Assembly: GCF_012926505.1 (NCBI RefSeq)
Contig: NZ_JABBNT010000001.1
Coordinates: 930,001-994,000 of the forward strand
Source of the DNA: Pacificispira spongiicola
Lineage (GTDB): Bacteria > Pseudomonadota > Alphaproteobacteria > UBA8366 > Aestuariispiraceae
DNA length: 64,000 bases
Direction: 5' to 3'
The notes under the pieces were generated by a model that was not told the origin of the DNA, ran no database searches, and worked only from the letters and a program-made list of their open reading frames with translations. Every line of letters begins with the position of its first letter. The stretch's first letter is position 1. A program made the translations under genes and the position numbers. Of the stretch, positions 47,906 through 57,478 are shown piece by piece.

Positions 47906-48655
47906 TTACCGGGCGTCACCCGCGGGCGGTCGCCGCCGTCGAATATGCTTCACAGCCACAGGGATCATGGACAAGATCCCCAGGCCGACAAGGGCGATCA
48001 GGATTTCCGGCGTCAACACGTCGCCCAGGTCGAAATCGCCGCAATCCCCGAACACGCTGCCCAGCCCGGTGCCGACCTGCGCATAGACAAACGTCCCCGG
48101 TAATATGCCCAACAGCGTCGTCACCACATAAACCCGAAGCGGGACGCCCGCAAAGGCTGGGGCGATATTGACCACGAAGAACGGGAACAGCGGTACCAGC
48201 CGCAGGAACAGAAGGTAGCTAAACGCGTTTTCGCGAAATCCGGATAGCAGGGCATCGACCCGTCCGCCGCCGCGCCGCCGCAGGATATCGCCGAGCGCGG
48301 TGCGCGCGATCAGGAAGATCAGCGTCGCCCCGATCGTCGCCCCGATCAATGTCAGCCCGGTTGCGACGAGGCTGCCGAACAGGAACCCGGCCCCGACGGT
48401 CAATACCGTCGCACCGGGAACGGACGCCGCAACGACCGCGATATAGATCAGAATATAAATCGCTGCGGCCTGGATGAAATTCTGCCGAGTGAAAGACTCC
48501 AACGCCTCGTGATTCCGACAAAGCGCCTCGTAACTCAAAAAACGACCCGCGTCGAAAATGAAGAAGGCCGCGATCAAGATCATCACCAACCCGACCGGAA
48601 TCAGCCGTCCCCGCCACCGTGTCGGGGTTGCTCCTACATTCTTGCTGCGGCCCAT
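47906..48655 (-). CDS. TVP38/TMEM64 (DedA-like) family membrane protein
   Basis: The 249-residue integral membrane protein has about six hydrophobic segments. The family region is visible in VAASVPGATVLTVGAGFLFG, then ATGLTLIGATIGATLIFLIARTALG, FLRLVPLFPFFVVNIAPAFAGV and LLGILPGTFVYAQVGTGLG. Members are likely lipid scramblase or transport proteins of the SNARE-associated superfamily; substrate unknown. The C-terminus is basic and cytoplasmic (HIRRRRP). The gene stands alone, convergent with the lipoprotein gene. Confidence 0.88.
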   Translation of the reverse strand: MGRSKNVGATPTRWRGRLIPVGLVMILIAAFFIFDAGRFLSYEALCRNHEALESFTRQNFIQAAAIYILIYIAVVAASVPGATVLTVGAGFLFGSLVATGLTLIGATIGATLIFLIARTALGDILRRRGGGRVDALLSGFRENAFSYLLFLRLVPLFPFFVVNIAPAFAGVPLRVYVVTTLLGILPGTFVYAQVGTGLGSVFGDCGDFDLGDVLTPEILIALVGLGILSMIPVAVKHIRRRRPPAGDAR

Positions 48656-48865
48656 GGTGTTGTTCGCACGGTAATGATTTTGACGAGACGAACATTATCC
48701 CGCGCAGCCCGAAAGACCACCGGTCTTGCATGACAAATGCGTGAGCGCCGGAACGCAAGCATCAGACCGACGCATGGACACGACCGTCAAGCGTTCACAC
48801 GTCCGAACCGACCCTGACACCCATTCGAGTCGCCGAAACCGATCCCTGCACCGCTTCGGCATGGG

Positions 48866-50236
48866 TCAGTAACGGCACTCCGCATAGACCGGGTCGATTT
48901 CGCCGTTCCATCGGGTTTCATAGGCTTCCAGCAGGTTTTCCGCGATCGTCCGGCCCGTGGATACGACCTCGTCCAGTGGCTTCAGATACATGGTTTCGTC
49001 CAGGCCCGACGTCGGGTTCAGGCGCGCCCGGCGTTTCATGCCGCCGTGGCAGATTTCCATAACCTTCCGGGCGATATCCAAAACGGTCCCATCACGGAAC
49101 GGCGCCTTGAGAGCCAGCGTCGGCACGGCATCCCGCATGGCTGAAATTTCTTCGACGCTCCAATCCGCGATCAGGTCGGCGGCTTCGGCGCGGGCCTGAT
49201 CGTCGTACAGCAGACCGACCCACAGCGCGGGCAAGGCGCACAGGTTGCCCCACGGTCCACCGTCCGCACCGCGCATTTCGATGAACTTCTTAAGGCGTAC
49301 CTCCGGGAAAGCCGTCGTCATATGGTCAGACCAGTCGGTCATCGTCGGCAACTGGCCTTCAAAACCTTCCAGCTTGCCGTCCATATAGTCGCGGAAGCTC
49401 TTGCCCGACACATCGTGATAAACGCCGTCGCGGTAGACGAAGTACATCGGCACATCGAGGATATAGTCGACCCAGCGCTCATACCCGAAACTATCGTCGA
49501 AGACGAAGGGCAGCATCCCGCACCGATCGGGGTCGGTGTCGGTCCAGATATGGCTGCGATAGCTCAGATACCCGTTCGGCTTGCCTTCCTTGAACGGGGA
49601 ATTGGCGAACAGCGCGGTGGCAACCGGCTGCAGCGCCAAGGAGATGCGCATCTTCTGGATCATGTCGGCTTCGGACGAATAATCCAGGTTCACCTGCACC
49701 GTACAGGTACGCTTCATCATGTCGATGCCCAGATTGCCCTTTTTCGGCATGTATTCGCGCATGATCTTGTAGCGGCCCTTGGGCATCCACGGCACGTCGT
49801 CGCGTTTCCAGATCGGATTGAATCCCAGGCCGGCAGTACCGGCGCCGATCGCCTCGCACGCATCGACGACCTGACGCAGATGGCGATGCACCTCGCTACA
49901 GGTCTGATGGATGTTTTCGAGGGGCGCGCCGGACAATTCCAATTGTCCGCCCGGTTCCAGCGTGACCGACCCGCCGTCGCTGCCTTTCAGCGCGATGATA
50001 TTGCCGGACTCGTAAACCGGTTGCCATTCCGGACCGGCCAGCCGTTCCAGCAACGCCTTGACGCCCGGCACCCCGTCATAGGGCAATGGGCGCAGGCTGC
50101 GCGCGTCGAACAGGAACTTTTCGTGTTCCGTACCGATACGCCAGTCCTTTGCGGGCTTTTCGCCCGAAGCGATGTATTCGATCAACTGGCTCTTGGAATC
50201 GACGCGGGTATCGTCCGTCGCGGCCGGTGAAGACAT
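48866..50236 (-). CDS. gshA: Glutamate-cysteine ligase (plant/proteobacterial type)
   Basis: The 456-residue enzyme makes gamma-glutamylcysteine, the first step of glutathione synthesis. Landmarks are DWRIGTEHEKFLF, VTLEPGGQLELSGAPLENIHQTC, the MPKGRYKIMREYMPKKGNLG region, TVQVNLDYSSEADMIQKMR and FIEMRGADGGPWGNLCALPALWVG. This class forms redox-controlled dimers in plants. It lies 75 bp downstream of rsmE on the same strand, a conserved alphaproteobacterial order with ubiA divergent. Confidence 0.95.
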   Translation of the reverse strand: MSSPAATDDTRVDSKSQLIEYIASGEKPAKDWRIGTEHEKFLFDARSLRPLPYDGVPGVKALLERLAGPEWQPVYESGNIIALKGSDGGSVTLEPGGQLELSGAPLENIHQTCSEVHRHLRQVVDACEAIGAGTAGLGFNPIWKRDDVPWMPKGRYKIMREYMPKKGNLGIDMMKRTCTVQVNLDYSSEADMIQKMRISLALQPVATALFANSPFKEGKPNGYLSYRSHIWTDTDPDRCGMLPFVFDDSFGYERWVDYILDVPMYFVYRDGVYHDVSGKSFRDYMDGKLEGFEGQLPTMTDWSDHMTTAFPEVRLKKFIEMRGADGGPWGNLCALPALWVGLLYDDQARAEAADLIADWSVEEISAMRDAVPTLALKAPFRDGTVLDIARKVMEICHGGMKRRARLNPTSGLDETMYLKPLDEVVSTGRTIAENLLEAYETRWNGEIDPVYAECRY

Positions 50237-50311
50237 GTGTGGGCCTTCTTTCCTCTTCGGCCCGAGGGCCCGTTACAATCCTAAACCGGCACGCCGCCCA
50301 GAACCGCGGCG

Positions 50312-51052
50312 TCACCCCCGCGGTGGAGGTCGCCCCCCCCAATCACCCGACACGGCCTGCCAGACAGCCAAAGCGGCCATAGCGGCGGTTTCAGCCCGCA
50401 GGATTCGCGGACCCAAACTGATGGGCTGGACTAAGGGAGACCGCCGCATCAAGTCAAGTTCCTGTTGGGAAAAACCGCCTTCCGGTCCGGTCACAAATGC
50501 CGCTGGTCCAGGTTTTGCGGCACTTGCAAGCGGTTGGGCGTCCCCAGCTTCGGCACAGAGATAGAGCATCCGGTCCGTCGGCCAAGTGTCGATCAGACGA
50601 TCCAAACGGATCGGTTCAACCACCACCGGCACATCCAGACGTTCGCACTGTTCCGCCGCCTCCACCGCCGTGGCGGTCAAGCGGTCCGTGCGGACCCGTT
50701 CCGACTGTGTACGGTCCGTCAGGATCGGGATCAGGCGCGACACCCCCAATTCCGTCGCCTTCTGAACGATGAAATCGGTCTGCGTCTTCTTCACCGGGGC
50801 AAAGGCCAGCCAGACATCCGGTGACGATACTTGTGCCCTTCGTTGGGTTTCCGGCCTCAGGGTCGCGCGGTTCTTGCCGATTTCCGTCACGACGGCATCC
50901 CATTCTCCATCCCGCCCATTGAACAGGACAAGCGGCGCGCCCGCACCCAAACGCAGGACGCGGCTCAGGTAATGTGCCTGGTCCGGATCTGCCTCGACGG
51001 GCCGTCCGGCCTGCAAATCCTGGGGAATGAAGAGACGGGTTGCGGTAGCCAT
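50312..51052 (-). CDS. rsmE: 16S rRNA (uracil1498-N3)-methyltransferase RsmE
   Basis: The 246-residue SPOUT-class methyltransferase has an N-terminal PUA-like domain (RLFIPQDLQ, DQAHYLSRVLRLGAG), then FIVQKATELGVSRLIPILTDRTQ, and the knotted SAM-binding region ending FVTGPEGGFSQQELDL and SLGPRILRAETAAMAAL. The ATG at 51052 matches the family start; the longer frame upstream overlaps the divergent ubiA gene. It methylates U1498 of 16S rRNA. Confidence 0.95.
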   Translation of the reverse strand: MATATRLFIPQDLQAGRPVEADPDQAHYLSRVLRLGAGAPLVLFNGRDGEWDAVVTEIGKNRATLRPETQRRAQVSSPDVWLAFAPVKKTQTDFIVQKATELGVSRLIPILTDRTQSERVRTDRLTATAVEAAEQCERLDVPVVVEPIRLDRLIDTWPTDRMLYLCAEAGDAQPLASAAKPGPAAFVTGPEGGFSQQELDLMRRSPLVQPISLGPRILRAETAAMAALAVWQAVSGDWGGRPPPRG

Positions 51053-51120
51053 GGCCGAGACTATTCTGGCGCCGTCGCCAAAGGCAAGAAACCAGTTGGA
51101 CTTTAAGGAAGCAATCGACC

Positions 51121-52086
51121 ATGGCCGGAAAACACAGCCCGGACCGGATGGCGGGAACACGCGCGGAACGCAGCGACATCGTCCGGGACAACTGGGTCGA
51201 CCGATGGTTGCCGCGCGGTATTCGCCCCTATGCCCTGCTGGCCCGCTGGGACCGGCCGATCGGCACATGGTTGTTGCTGCTGCCGTGCTGGTGGGGGCTG
51301 GCGCTGGCGGTGCACGGGTCCCAGACATCGCCGCTGCAAGCCGTCTGGTACGGCGCTTTGATGGGGATCGGCGCATTGGCCATGCGCGGCGCCGGGTGCA
51401 CCTGGAACGACATTACCGACCGCGACTTCGACGGCAAGGTCGCCCGCACGGCGACCCGCCCGATCCCGGCAGGCGATGTTTCGGTAAAGCAGGCGCTGGC
51501 CTTCATCGTCTTGCAGGCGCTGGTCGGGCTGGCGGTTCTCAGTCAGTTCACCCTCTATGCCGGACTCGTCGCCGTCGCCTCGCTGGGCGTCGTCGCGATC
51601 TATCCCTTCATGAAGCGCTTTACCTATTTTCCGCAGGCCTTCCTGGGCCTCGCGTTCAATTGGGGTGTCCTGGTTTCCGGCGCGCTGCTGATGGATAGGA
51701 TCGCACCGGAAATCATCCTGCTCTACATCGCCGGGATTTCCTGGACTATGTCGTATGACACGATCTACGCCCATATGGACAAAGACGACGACATCCTGAT
51801 CGGGATCAAGTCGACGGCGTTGAAATTCGGGGAGCGCACCCGCCCGATCATCGGCGGGTTTTTGCTCCTGACCGTGTCGCTGATCGCCGTCGCCGCCTGG
51901 ATGCATGGCAGCGCGGGGCCCTTGTTCTGGATCGGTCTTGCTGCCGCCGGCGCACATTTTATCTGGCAGTTGAAAACGCTGGATTTGAACGACCCGAAGA
52001 AACTGATCAAACATTTCAAGAGCAACCGGGATGCCGGATTGCTGATTACGCTGGCATTCGCTTTCGGTGGAGTTGGTTTTCAATAA
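51121..52086 (+). CDS. ubiA: 4-hydroxybenzoate octaprenyltransferase
   Basis: The 321-residue membrane enzyme of ubiquinone synthesis attaches the polyprenyl chain to 4-hydroxybenzoate. It has the two Asp-rich motifs NDITDRDFDGKVARTATRPIPAG and DTIYAHMDKDDDILIG, and about eight membrane helices starting ARWDRPIGTWLLLLPCWWGL. An AAGGA site precedes the ATG. It is divergent from rsmE and its stop overlaps the next start (TAATG). Confidence 0.95.
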   Translation: MAGKHSPDRMAGTRAERSDIVRDNWVDRWLPRGIRPYALLARWDRPIGTWLLLLPCWWGLALAVHGSQTSPLQAVWYGALMGIGALAMRGAGCTWNDITDRDFDGKVARTATRPIPAGDVSVKQALAFIVLQALVGLAVLSQFTLYAGLVAVASLGVVAIYPFMKRFTYFPQAFLGLAFNWGVLVSGALLMDRIAPEIILLYIAGISWTMSYDTIYAHMDKDDDILIGIKSTALKFGERTRPIIGGFLLLTVSLIAVAAWMHGSAGPLFWIGLAAAGAHFIWQLKTLDLNDPKKLIKHFKSNRDAGLLITLAFAFGGVGFQ

Positions 52087-52745
52087 TGCTTGGTTCTTCC
52101 TGGAGCGGTCTGATCCGCGACAATACCCGTATTCAATCCCCCCGCCTGTTACCCGAAATGCAGTTGCATTTGGCGCAGGACGACGTGCCGCTCTATCGCA
52201 TGGGGGAGGACGAGCTGTATGCCCTGGGTATCGGCACGCCCTATTGGGCCTTTGCCTGGGCCGGAGGACAGGCGTTGGGGCGCTATCTTCTGGATAATCC
52301 CACGGCGGTGCGCGGCCGCAAGGTTCTGGATTTCGGGGCCGGATCGGGCATGGTCGGGATCGCCGCCGCCATGGCGGGCGCTTTCGACGTCTTCGGCAAC
52401 GATATCGATCCCGTTGCGGGTGAGGCGATGCGCCTGAACGCTGAATTGAACGACGTCCATCTGGATATCCTGACGGAAGATGTCATCGGGCGGACCGACC
52501 GCGAATTCGAGGTCGTGCTGGTCGGCGACGTCTTTTACGATAAGGGCATCGCCGACCTGGTCCTGCCCTGGCTGCGCGACTTGAAAGCCATGGGCCGGAC
52601 GATCCTGATCGGTGATCCGGATCGATTCTACCTGCCCAATCTGGGACTGGAGCGCATCGCGCGCTACGCGTCCGAAACCACGGGGTTGATGGAAGACACC
52701 GACCTGCGCAATGCGGGCGTGTGGACATTGGCGGATAGCGCCTGA
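52086..52745 (+). CDS. Class I SAM-dependent methyltransferase (ETFB-lysine methyltransferase-like)
   Basis: At 219 residues, SAM-binding motif I is KVLDFGAGSGMVGIAAAMAGA followed by the acidic residue in FGNDIDPVAGEA; later strands are VVLVGDVFYDKGIADLVLPWL and RTILIGDPDRFYLP. The order YWAFAWAGGQALGRYLL before motif I is typical of the methyltransferase-16/ETFB-lysine methyltransferase group that modifies lysines on proteins. It overlaps ubiA by 1 bp. The target is not proven by sequence. Confidence 0.85.
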   Translation: MLGSSWSGLIRDNTRIQSPRLLPEMQLHLAQDDVPLYRMGEDELYALGIGTPYWAFAWAGGQALGRYLLDNPTAVRGRKVLDFGAGSGMVGIAAAMAGAFDVFGNDIDPVAGEAMRLNAELNDVHLDILTEDVIGRTDREFEVVLVGDVFYDKGIADLVLPWLRDLKAMGRTILIGDPDRFYLPNLGLERIARYASETTGLMEDTDLRNAGVWTLADSA

Positions 52746-52815
52746 CGCTTTCCATCGCCCGTTGCTCATATTTCCGTGGTATTCTCGGAATGGTTGGCAA
52801 CGGGGGGATGCAGAT

Positions 52816-53862
52816 ATGACCTTTCGCTACGATTTTTCCGCCGTCGGGCCGGATTTTCCGACGTCGCGCGTCGCCAAATCGATCCTGCGCTTCAAGGAAT
52901 ATGCCGCCGTGAAGGGGTTGCCGCGCAAAACCCTGGAGCATTCACTGTTGATGGCCAGTTGGAACATCAAGCATCTGGGCGGTGTCGGGCGGACGCAGGA
53001 AGCGCTTTGGTACATAGCCGAGATCCTGTCCAGTTTCGACATCATCGCCGTGCAGGAGGTGAAGCGAAAGCTGGACGATCTGGAAGCCGTCCTGTCCCTG
53101 ATGGGCCCCTGGTGGCGCTATGTCGTCACGGATGTGACCGAAGGCACGGACGGCAACGACGAACGGCTGGCCTATGTCTACGATTCCCGGAAGGTGGAGT
53201 TTTCCGGCCTTGCGGGCGAATTGGTCGTGCCGCCCATCGAAAACGCCGACGGCACCGAAACGCCCGCGATACAGTTCGACCGGTCGCCCTTTTTGGCGGG
53301 GTTCAGCGCGGGCTGGTTCAAATTTCAGCTCGCGACCGTGCATCTTGCCTGGGCGACGGCGGAATTCGAGGACCCGGACCGGGTGCGAGAAGCGGATACG
53401 CTGGCCGCCTTCATGAAGCGCCGAGCCGAAACCGATATCGGCACCTGGGCGCGCAATGTCTTCTTGATCGGCGATTTCAATTTCTTCAATCCGACCAGCC
53501 AGGCCTTCCGGGCAATGATCGACCATGGATTCACGATCCCGGTGGGTCGTCAGGAACTGGAACAATCGAATGCGGGGGCGAAGGCGCGATTCTACGATCA
53601 GATCGCCTATTATCTGAAGGATGCGGATATCGCACCGTCCCGGATGGGCGTTCTGAATCTGTTTGAGGCGTTCTACACCGATGCGCAGTTCGAAGCGGAT
53701 TTCGAACCCTGGATTACGAAAGCGGACGGCAGTATCCCGTCCGATAAGAGAAAATATTATCGCACCTATTATCGTCGGGATCAGTTGTCCGATCACTTCC
53801 CGCTTTGGATCGAACTGCCCATCGATTTCGGCAATGCCTATCTTAAACGGCACATCGAATAA
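52816..53862 (+). CDS. Endonuclease/exonuclease/phosphatase family protein
   Basis: The 348-residue protein shows the EEP metal-site strands: MASWNIKHLGG (Asn), IIAVQEVKRKLDDLE (Glu), VFLIGDFNFFNP (Asp/Asn) and a C-terminal QLSDHFPLWIEL (Asp-His). The fold covers DNases, phosphodiesterases and lipid phosphatases, and the substrate is unknown. No signal peptide is evident, so it should be cytoplasmic. The ATG at 52816 with GGGGGG upstream is preferred; a longer frame would overlap the methyltransferase gene. Confidence 0.85.
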   Translation: MTFRYDFSAVGPDFPTSRVAKSILRFKEYAAVKGLPRKTLEHSLLMASWNIKHLGGVGRTQEALWYIAEILSSFDIIAVQEVKRKLDDLEAVLSLMGPWWRYVVTDVTEGTDGNDERLAYVYDSRKVEFSGLAGELVVPPIENADGTETPAIQFDRSPFLAGFSAGWFKFQLATVHLAWATAEFEDPDRVREADTLAAFMKRRAETDIGTWARNVFLIGDFNFFNPTSQAFRAMIDHGFTIPVGRQELEQSNAGAKARFYDQIAYYLKDADIAPSRMGVLNLFEAFYTDAQFEADFEPWITKADGSIPSDKRKYYRTYYRRDQLSDHFPLWIELPIDFGNAYLKRHIE

Positions 53863-54022
53863 CGATTTTTGCACCGTCAGGAATAAATCCCGCCGCGGAC
53901 ATCATCTCATCAAAGCCAGAGATTCTTGAAGCGTCGAATTCATGCGGCACCCTATATTCTACCCTCGACGTGCGGGGGTTTGATGTATATAACAGCGATA
54001 AACTGGAAATTAGGAGGATTCA

Positions 54023-55312
54023 ATGGCAAACGATCAATTCGGCTTCGAAACCCTGGCCCTGCATGCGGGCGCCGCACCGGACAGCGCGACGGGCGCGCGA
54101 CAGGTCCCGATCTATCAAAATACCTCCTACGTTTTCAACAGTGCGGACCATGCCGCCGCCCTGTTCAATCTGCAGGAATTGGGCTTCATCTATTCCCGCC
54201 TGACCAACCCGACCGTGTCGGTTCTGGAAGAACGCATGGCGGCCCTGGAAGGCGGTGTCGGCGGCACGGCGACCGCGTCGGGTCACGCCGCACAGATGCT
54301 GGCGCTGCTGCCGCTGATGGGGCCGGGCGATCATATCGTCGCGTCGTCCAAGCTTTACGGCGGCTCGATCAATCAGATGGGCCACACCTACAAGAAATTC
54401 GATTGGCAGGTCGATTTTGTCGATCCGTCCGACCCGGAAAACTTCCGCTGCGCGCTGACCCCTCGGACAAAGGCGATTTTCGTCGAATGCCTCGCCAATC
54501 CGGGTGGCGTCGTGGTCGATTTGGAAAAGGTCGCCGCCATCGCCCATGAAGCCGAAATCCCGCTGATCGTCGACAACACGCTGGCCTCCCCCTATCTGTG
54601 CCGTCCGAAGGAATTCGGCGCCGATATCGTCGTCCATTCAACGACGAAATTCCTGGCGGGACAGGGACAGGCGCTGGGCGGTGTGATCGTCGATTGTGAC
54701 AGTTTCGACTTCCACAAGCCGGAGAAATTCCCCAGCCTCGCCACCCCCGCGCCGGAATATCATGGCCTGACCTTCACGGAGAGTTTCGGCAATCTGGCCT
54801 ATACGTTCTATGGGCATGCGATCGGTCTGCGCGATATCGGCCCGGCACAACAGCCGATGAACGCCTTCCTGACGATCCTGGGCATTGAAACCCTGCCGCT
54901 GCGCATGGAACGACATGTGGAGAACGCATTGAAGGTCGCGGAATTCCTGGAAGGGCATCCGGCGGTCGACACAGTCAATTATGCGGGTCTGCCATCCAGC
55001 CCATATCACGGTCTGGCGCAGAAATACTTGCCGAAGGGCGCCGGTTCCGTTTTCACCGTCGCCTTGAAGGGCGGCTACGATGTCGGTAAGAAGGTCGTGG
55101 AATCGGTTGAACTCTTCAGCCATTTGGCAAATATCGGGGATGCGAAATCGCTGCTTCTCCATCCGGCGTCCACCACGCATAATCAGCTGACGGACGATCA
55201 GAAAGCCGCCGCGGGCGCCGGACCGGAAGTGTTGCGGCTATCCATCGGTCTGGAAACCGTTTCGGACCTGATCCGCGATCTGGACCGCGCATTGGCCATC
55301 GCCTCGAAATAG
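54023..55312 (+). CDS. metY: O-acetylhomoserine sulfhydrylase (aminocarboxypropyltransferase)
   Basis: The 429-residue Cys/Met-metabolism PLP enzyme makes homocysteine from O-acetylhomoserine and sulfide. The PLP lysine is Lys209 in VHSTTKFLAGQGQALGG. Other landmarks are FGFETLALHAGAAPDSATGARQVPIYQ at the start, SRLTNPTVSVLEERMAALEGG and HPASTTHNQL near the end. A strong TTAGGAGGA site precedes the ATG. It is followed 31 bp later by a homocysteine methyltransferase gene, giving a two-step route to methionine. Confidence 0.96.
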   Translation: MANDQFGFETLALHAGAAPDSATGARQVPIYQNTSYVFNSADHAAALFNLQELGFIYSRLTNPTVSVLEERMAALEGGVGGTATASGHAAQMLALLPLMGPGDHIVASSKLYGGSINQMGHTYKKFDWQVDFVDPSDPENFRCALTPRTKAIFVECLANPGGVVVDLEKVAAIAHEAEIPLIVDNTLASPYLCRPKEFGADIVVHSTTKFLAGQGQALGGVIVDCDSFDFHKPEKFPSLATPAPEYHGLTFTESFGNLAYTFYGHAIGLRDIGPAQQPMNAFLTILGIETLPLRMERHVENALKVAEFLEGHPAVDTVNYAGLPSSPYHGLAQKYLPKGAGSVFTVALKGGYDVGKKVVESVELFSHLANIGDAKSLLLHPASTTHNQLTDDQKAAAGAGPEVLRLSIGLETVSDLIRDLDRALAIASK

Positions 55313-55343
55313 GCGGCGGCCCAAAACGAAAAGGCATTGTGAC

Positions 55344-56393
55344 ATGACCGACAATCTATTCCTGAAGCTGATGGCGGAACGGGATCACCTGATCGCCGAC
55401 GGTGCGATGGGCACGAACCTTTTCGCCCGGGGTCTTCAGTCCGGCGACGCGCCGGAACTGTGGAACGTCGACCATCCGGACCGGGTGGCCAGCGTGCATC
55501 AGGAATTTGTCGATGCCGGTGCGGACATCATCCTGACCAACAGCTTCGGCGGGAACAGCTTTCGCCTGAAGCTGCACAATGCCCAGGACCGCGCCTACGA
55601 ATTGTGCAAGCGGGCGGCGGAAATCGCGCGCGAGGTCGCGGACAAGGCCGGACGCCCCGTCGTCGTCGCCGGATCCATCGGCCCGACGGGCGAACTGTTC
55701 GAACCGGTCGGCCCCGTCACCTTTGAAGACGGCAAGGCGGCCTTCGCCGAGCAGGCGCGCGGTCTGGTCGACGGCGGCGCGGACATCCTGTGGATCGAAA
55801 CCATTTCGTCGCGCGAAGAAAGCGCGGCGGCGGTCGCCGGTGCCGCAACGACGGGGAAGCCGGTCGTGTCGACCATGACCTTCGATACAGTCGGGCGCAC
55901 CATGATGGGCGTGACCCCGGCGGATGCCTATCGCCACCTGACCAGCCTGCCGGTCGCACCGACGGCCATCGGTGCGAATTGCGGCCTGGGCGCGACGGAA
56001 AACGTCCTGTCCATTCTGGGCATGAAAGACGCCGTCAGCCCAGACGCGATCATCGTGGCGAAAGCCAATTGCGGTGTGCCGGAATTCAAGAACGGTGCCT
56101 TCACCTATACCGGGACGCCCGAACTGATGGCGGACTACGCGCGGCTTGCGCGGGATTCCGGGGCGCGCATCATCGGCGGCTGCTGCGGGACGACCGGCGT
56201 CGTTCTAAAGGCGATTCACGATGCCCTGGAAGGCTATGTCCCTGGCGAGGCCCCGACGATGGAAGCCATTGTCGAAAAACTGGGCCCGCTGGCCGGTGTC
56301 ACGGATCGCCCGGCCCATGGGCACGGCCATGGTGCGCCCTGCGCCCCGGAAGGCGGAGAAGGCGGCGGTCGTCGCCGCCGTCGCCGGGGTTAA
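55344..56393 (+). CDS. bmt: Homocysteine S-methyltransferase (betaine-homocysteine methyltransferase type)
   Basis: The 349-residue zinc-dependent methyltransferase has a TIM barrel with the zinc Cys pair in GGCCGTTGVVLKA and the third Cys in AIGANCGLGATENVL. Substrate-side motifs are DGAMGTNLFARGLQ and GADIILTNSFGGNSFRL. The methyl donor is likely betaine or S-methylmethionine rather than folate. After the barrel comes an odd tail: a His/Gly/Cys stretch (HGHGHGAPCAP) then GGEGGGRRRRRRG, probably linked to the tandem DNA repeat spanning the stop codon. It is co-directional with metY. Confidence 0.88.
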   Translation: MTDNLFLKLMAERDHLIADGAMGTNLFARGLQSGDAPELWNVDHPDRVASVHQEFVDAGADIILTNSFGGNSFRLKLHNAQDRAYELCKRAAEIAREVADKAGRPVVVAGSIGPTGELFEPVGPVTFEDGKAAFAEQARGLVDGGADILWIETISSREESAAAVAGAATTGKPVVSTMTFDTVGRTMMGVTPADAYRHLTSLPVAPTAIGANCGLGATENVLSILGMKDAVSPDAIIVAKANCGVPEFKNGAFTYTGTPELMADYARLARDSGARIIGGCCGTTGVVLKAIHDALEGYVPGEAPTMEAIVEKLGPLAGVTDRPAHGHGHGAPCAPEGGEGGGRRRRRRG

Positions 56394-56426
56394 TCGCCGC
56401 CGGGGTTAATTGGCGGCAGGGTTAAC
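56383..56426. repeat. Three imperfect 16-bp tandem repeats across the bmt stop codon
   Basis: GCCGGGGTTAAT occurs at 56383-56394 and 56399-56410, and a diverged copy GGCAGGGTTAAC at 56415-56426, all with 16-bp spacing. The bmt stop codon TAA lies in the first copy, so repeat expansion has shaped the gene end. No terminator fold is evident. Confidence 0.8.
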
Positions 56427-56428
56427 CC

Positions 56429-57478
56429 TTACCGATCTGGCAAATAGGCCAGCGGATCGTCGATTCCGATTTCCGCGCCGATCAGGCCGCACAGCGCCGC
56501 ATGTGTGCAATAGGCGGTGTAGGTTCTGGCGTATCCGCCTTCCTGGACGGTCAGCAGTTTACCACCGCACAGTTCCTGCGCCGCCTCGCGAAGGCGCGAC
56601 GCCATCCAGTGATAACCCGCCATGGTCAGGCACATCCGGCCGTTCGGATCGAACTGGTTTCCGTCCTGCCCGGCGGCGATGACGATCAATTCCGGCTTAT
56701 AATCCGTCAGGCGCGGCAGCACGACATTGGAAAACGCCATCCGATAGGTCGCATCGCCATAGCCGAGCGGCAGCGGAATGTTGACGTTATACCCCTTCCC
56801 CAGCCCGACACCGTCTTCGTCCGGCTGTCCGGTTTCGGGATGGGCGTCGCCTTCCCAGGCGCCGTGGTCCATATGGAGGGAAATCGTCAGCACATCGCCG
56901 CGATCGTAAAAGCCGGTCTGTGTGCCGTTGCCGTGATGCACGTCCCAATCGACGACGGCGACGCGCTTCAGCCCGGAGGCAATAGCCGCTTCTACAGCAA
57001 CGCCGATATTGTTCACGAAGCAATAGCCGTCGGTCGTCGTTCGCGACGCATGATGCCCCGGCGGCCGAACCAGGGAATAGGCAGGCCCCTTGCCCGCGCG
57101 AACATGGTCCATCGCCGCCAGGGTCGTGCCCGCCGCGGCCAGAACCGGCGTCCAACTGCCCTTGCCGAAGACCGTCGTGCCGGTCACCCGTGCGCCGGTG
57201 GCGTCCAGCGCCTGCAATCGATCCAGATAATCCGCGGCATGGAAGCGTTCCAGTTCCGCGCGGTCGGCCAGCCGTCCGTCATGCCAATCGATCCGTGACG
57301 ATAACGGCCCGTTTTCCAGCACTGTCTTGATATTGCGAACCCGTTCCGCCGATTCCGGATGGGGTTCGTATATCCCAAGATCGGGCATGGCCGCCGCTTC
57401 CAGAACGCCGGAACCGGTATCGTGGTCGAGAACGGCAGGGTGCCAAAATACGGAGAGTCTATTGATCGCATCTGTCAT
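56429..57478 (-). CDS. Histone deacetylase-like amidohydrolase (acetylpolyamine amidohydrolase type)
   Basis: The 349-residue zinc deacylase of the HDAC/AcuC/APAH superfamily has the catalytic His pair in RPPGHHASR, the zinc and charge-relay motif VVDWDVHHGNGTQTGFYD, ISLHMDHGAWEG, and the second zinc Asp in VIAAGQDGNQFDP. It removes acetyl groups from polyamines or proteins. The ATG at 57478 is used; a GTG at 57523 with a GGAAGAA site is an alternative. It is convergent with bmt. Confidence 0.9.
   Translation of the reverse strand: MTDAINRLSVFWHPAVLDHDTGSGVLEAAAMPDLGIYEPHPESAERVRNIKTVLENGPLSSRIDWHDGRLADRAELERFHAADYLDRLQALDATGARVTGTTVFGKGSWTPVLAAAGTTLAAMDHVRAGKGPAYSLVRPPGHHASRTTTDGYCFVNNIGVAVEAAIASGLKRVAVVDWDVHHGNGTQTGFYDRGDVLTISLHMDHGAWEGDAHPETGQPDEDGVGLGKGYNVNIPLPLGYGDATYRMAFSNVVLPRLTDYKPELIVIAAGQDGNQFDPNGRMCLTMAGYHWMASRLREAAQELCGGKLLTVQEGGYARTYTAYCTHAALCGLIGAEIGIDDPLAYLPDR

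Noticed and set aside
53863-54022. Possible SAM-II or SAM/SAH riboswitch upstream of metY
   Set aside because: The position fits known alphaproteobacterial cases, but I could not find the conserved pseudoknot pattern in the 160 bp. A covariance-model search would decide.
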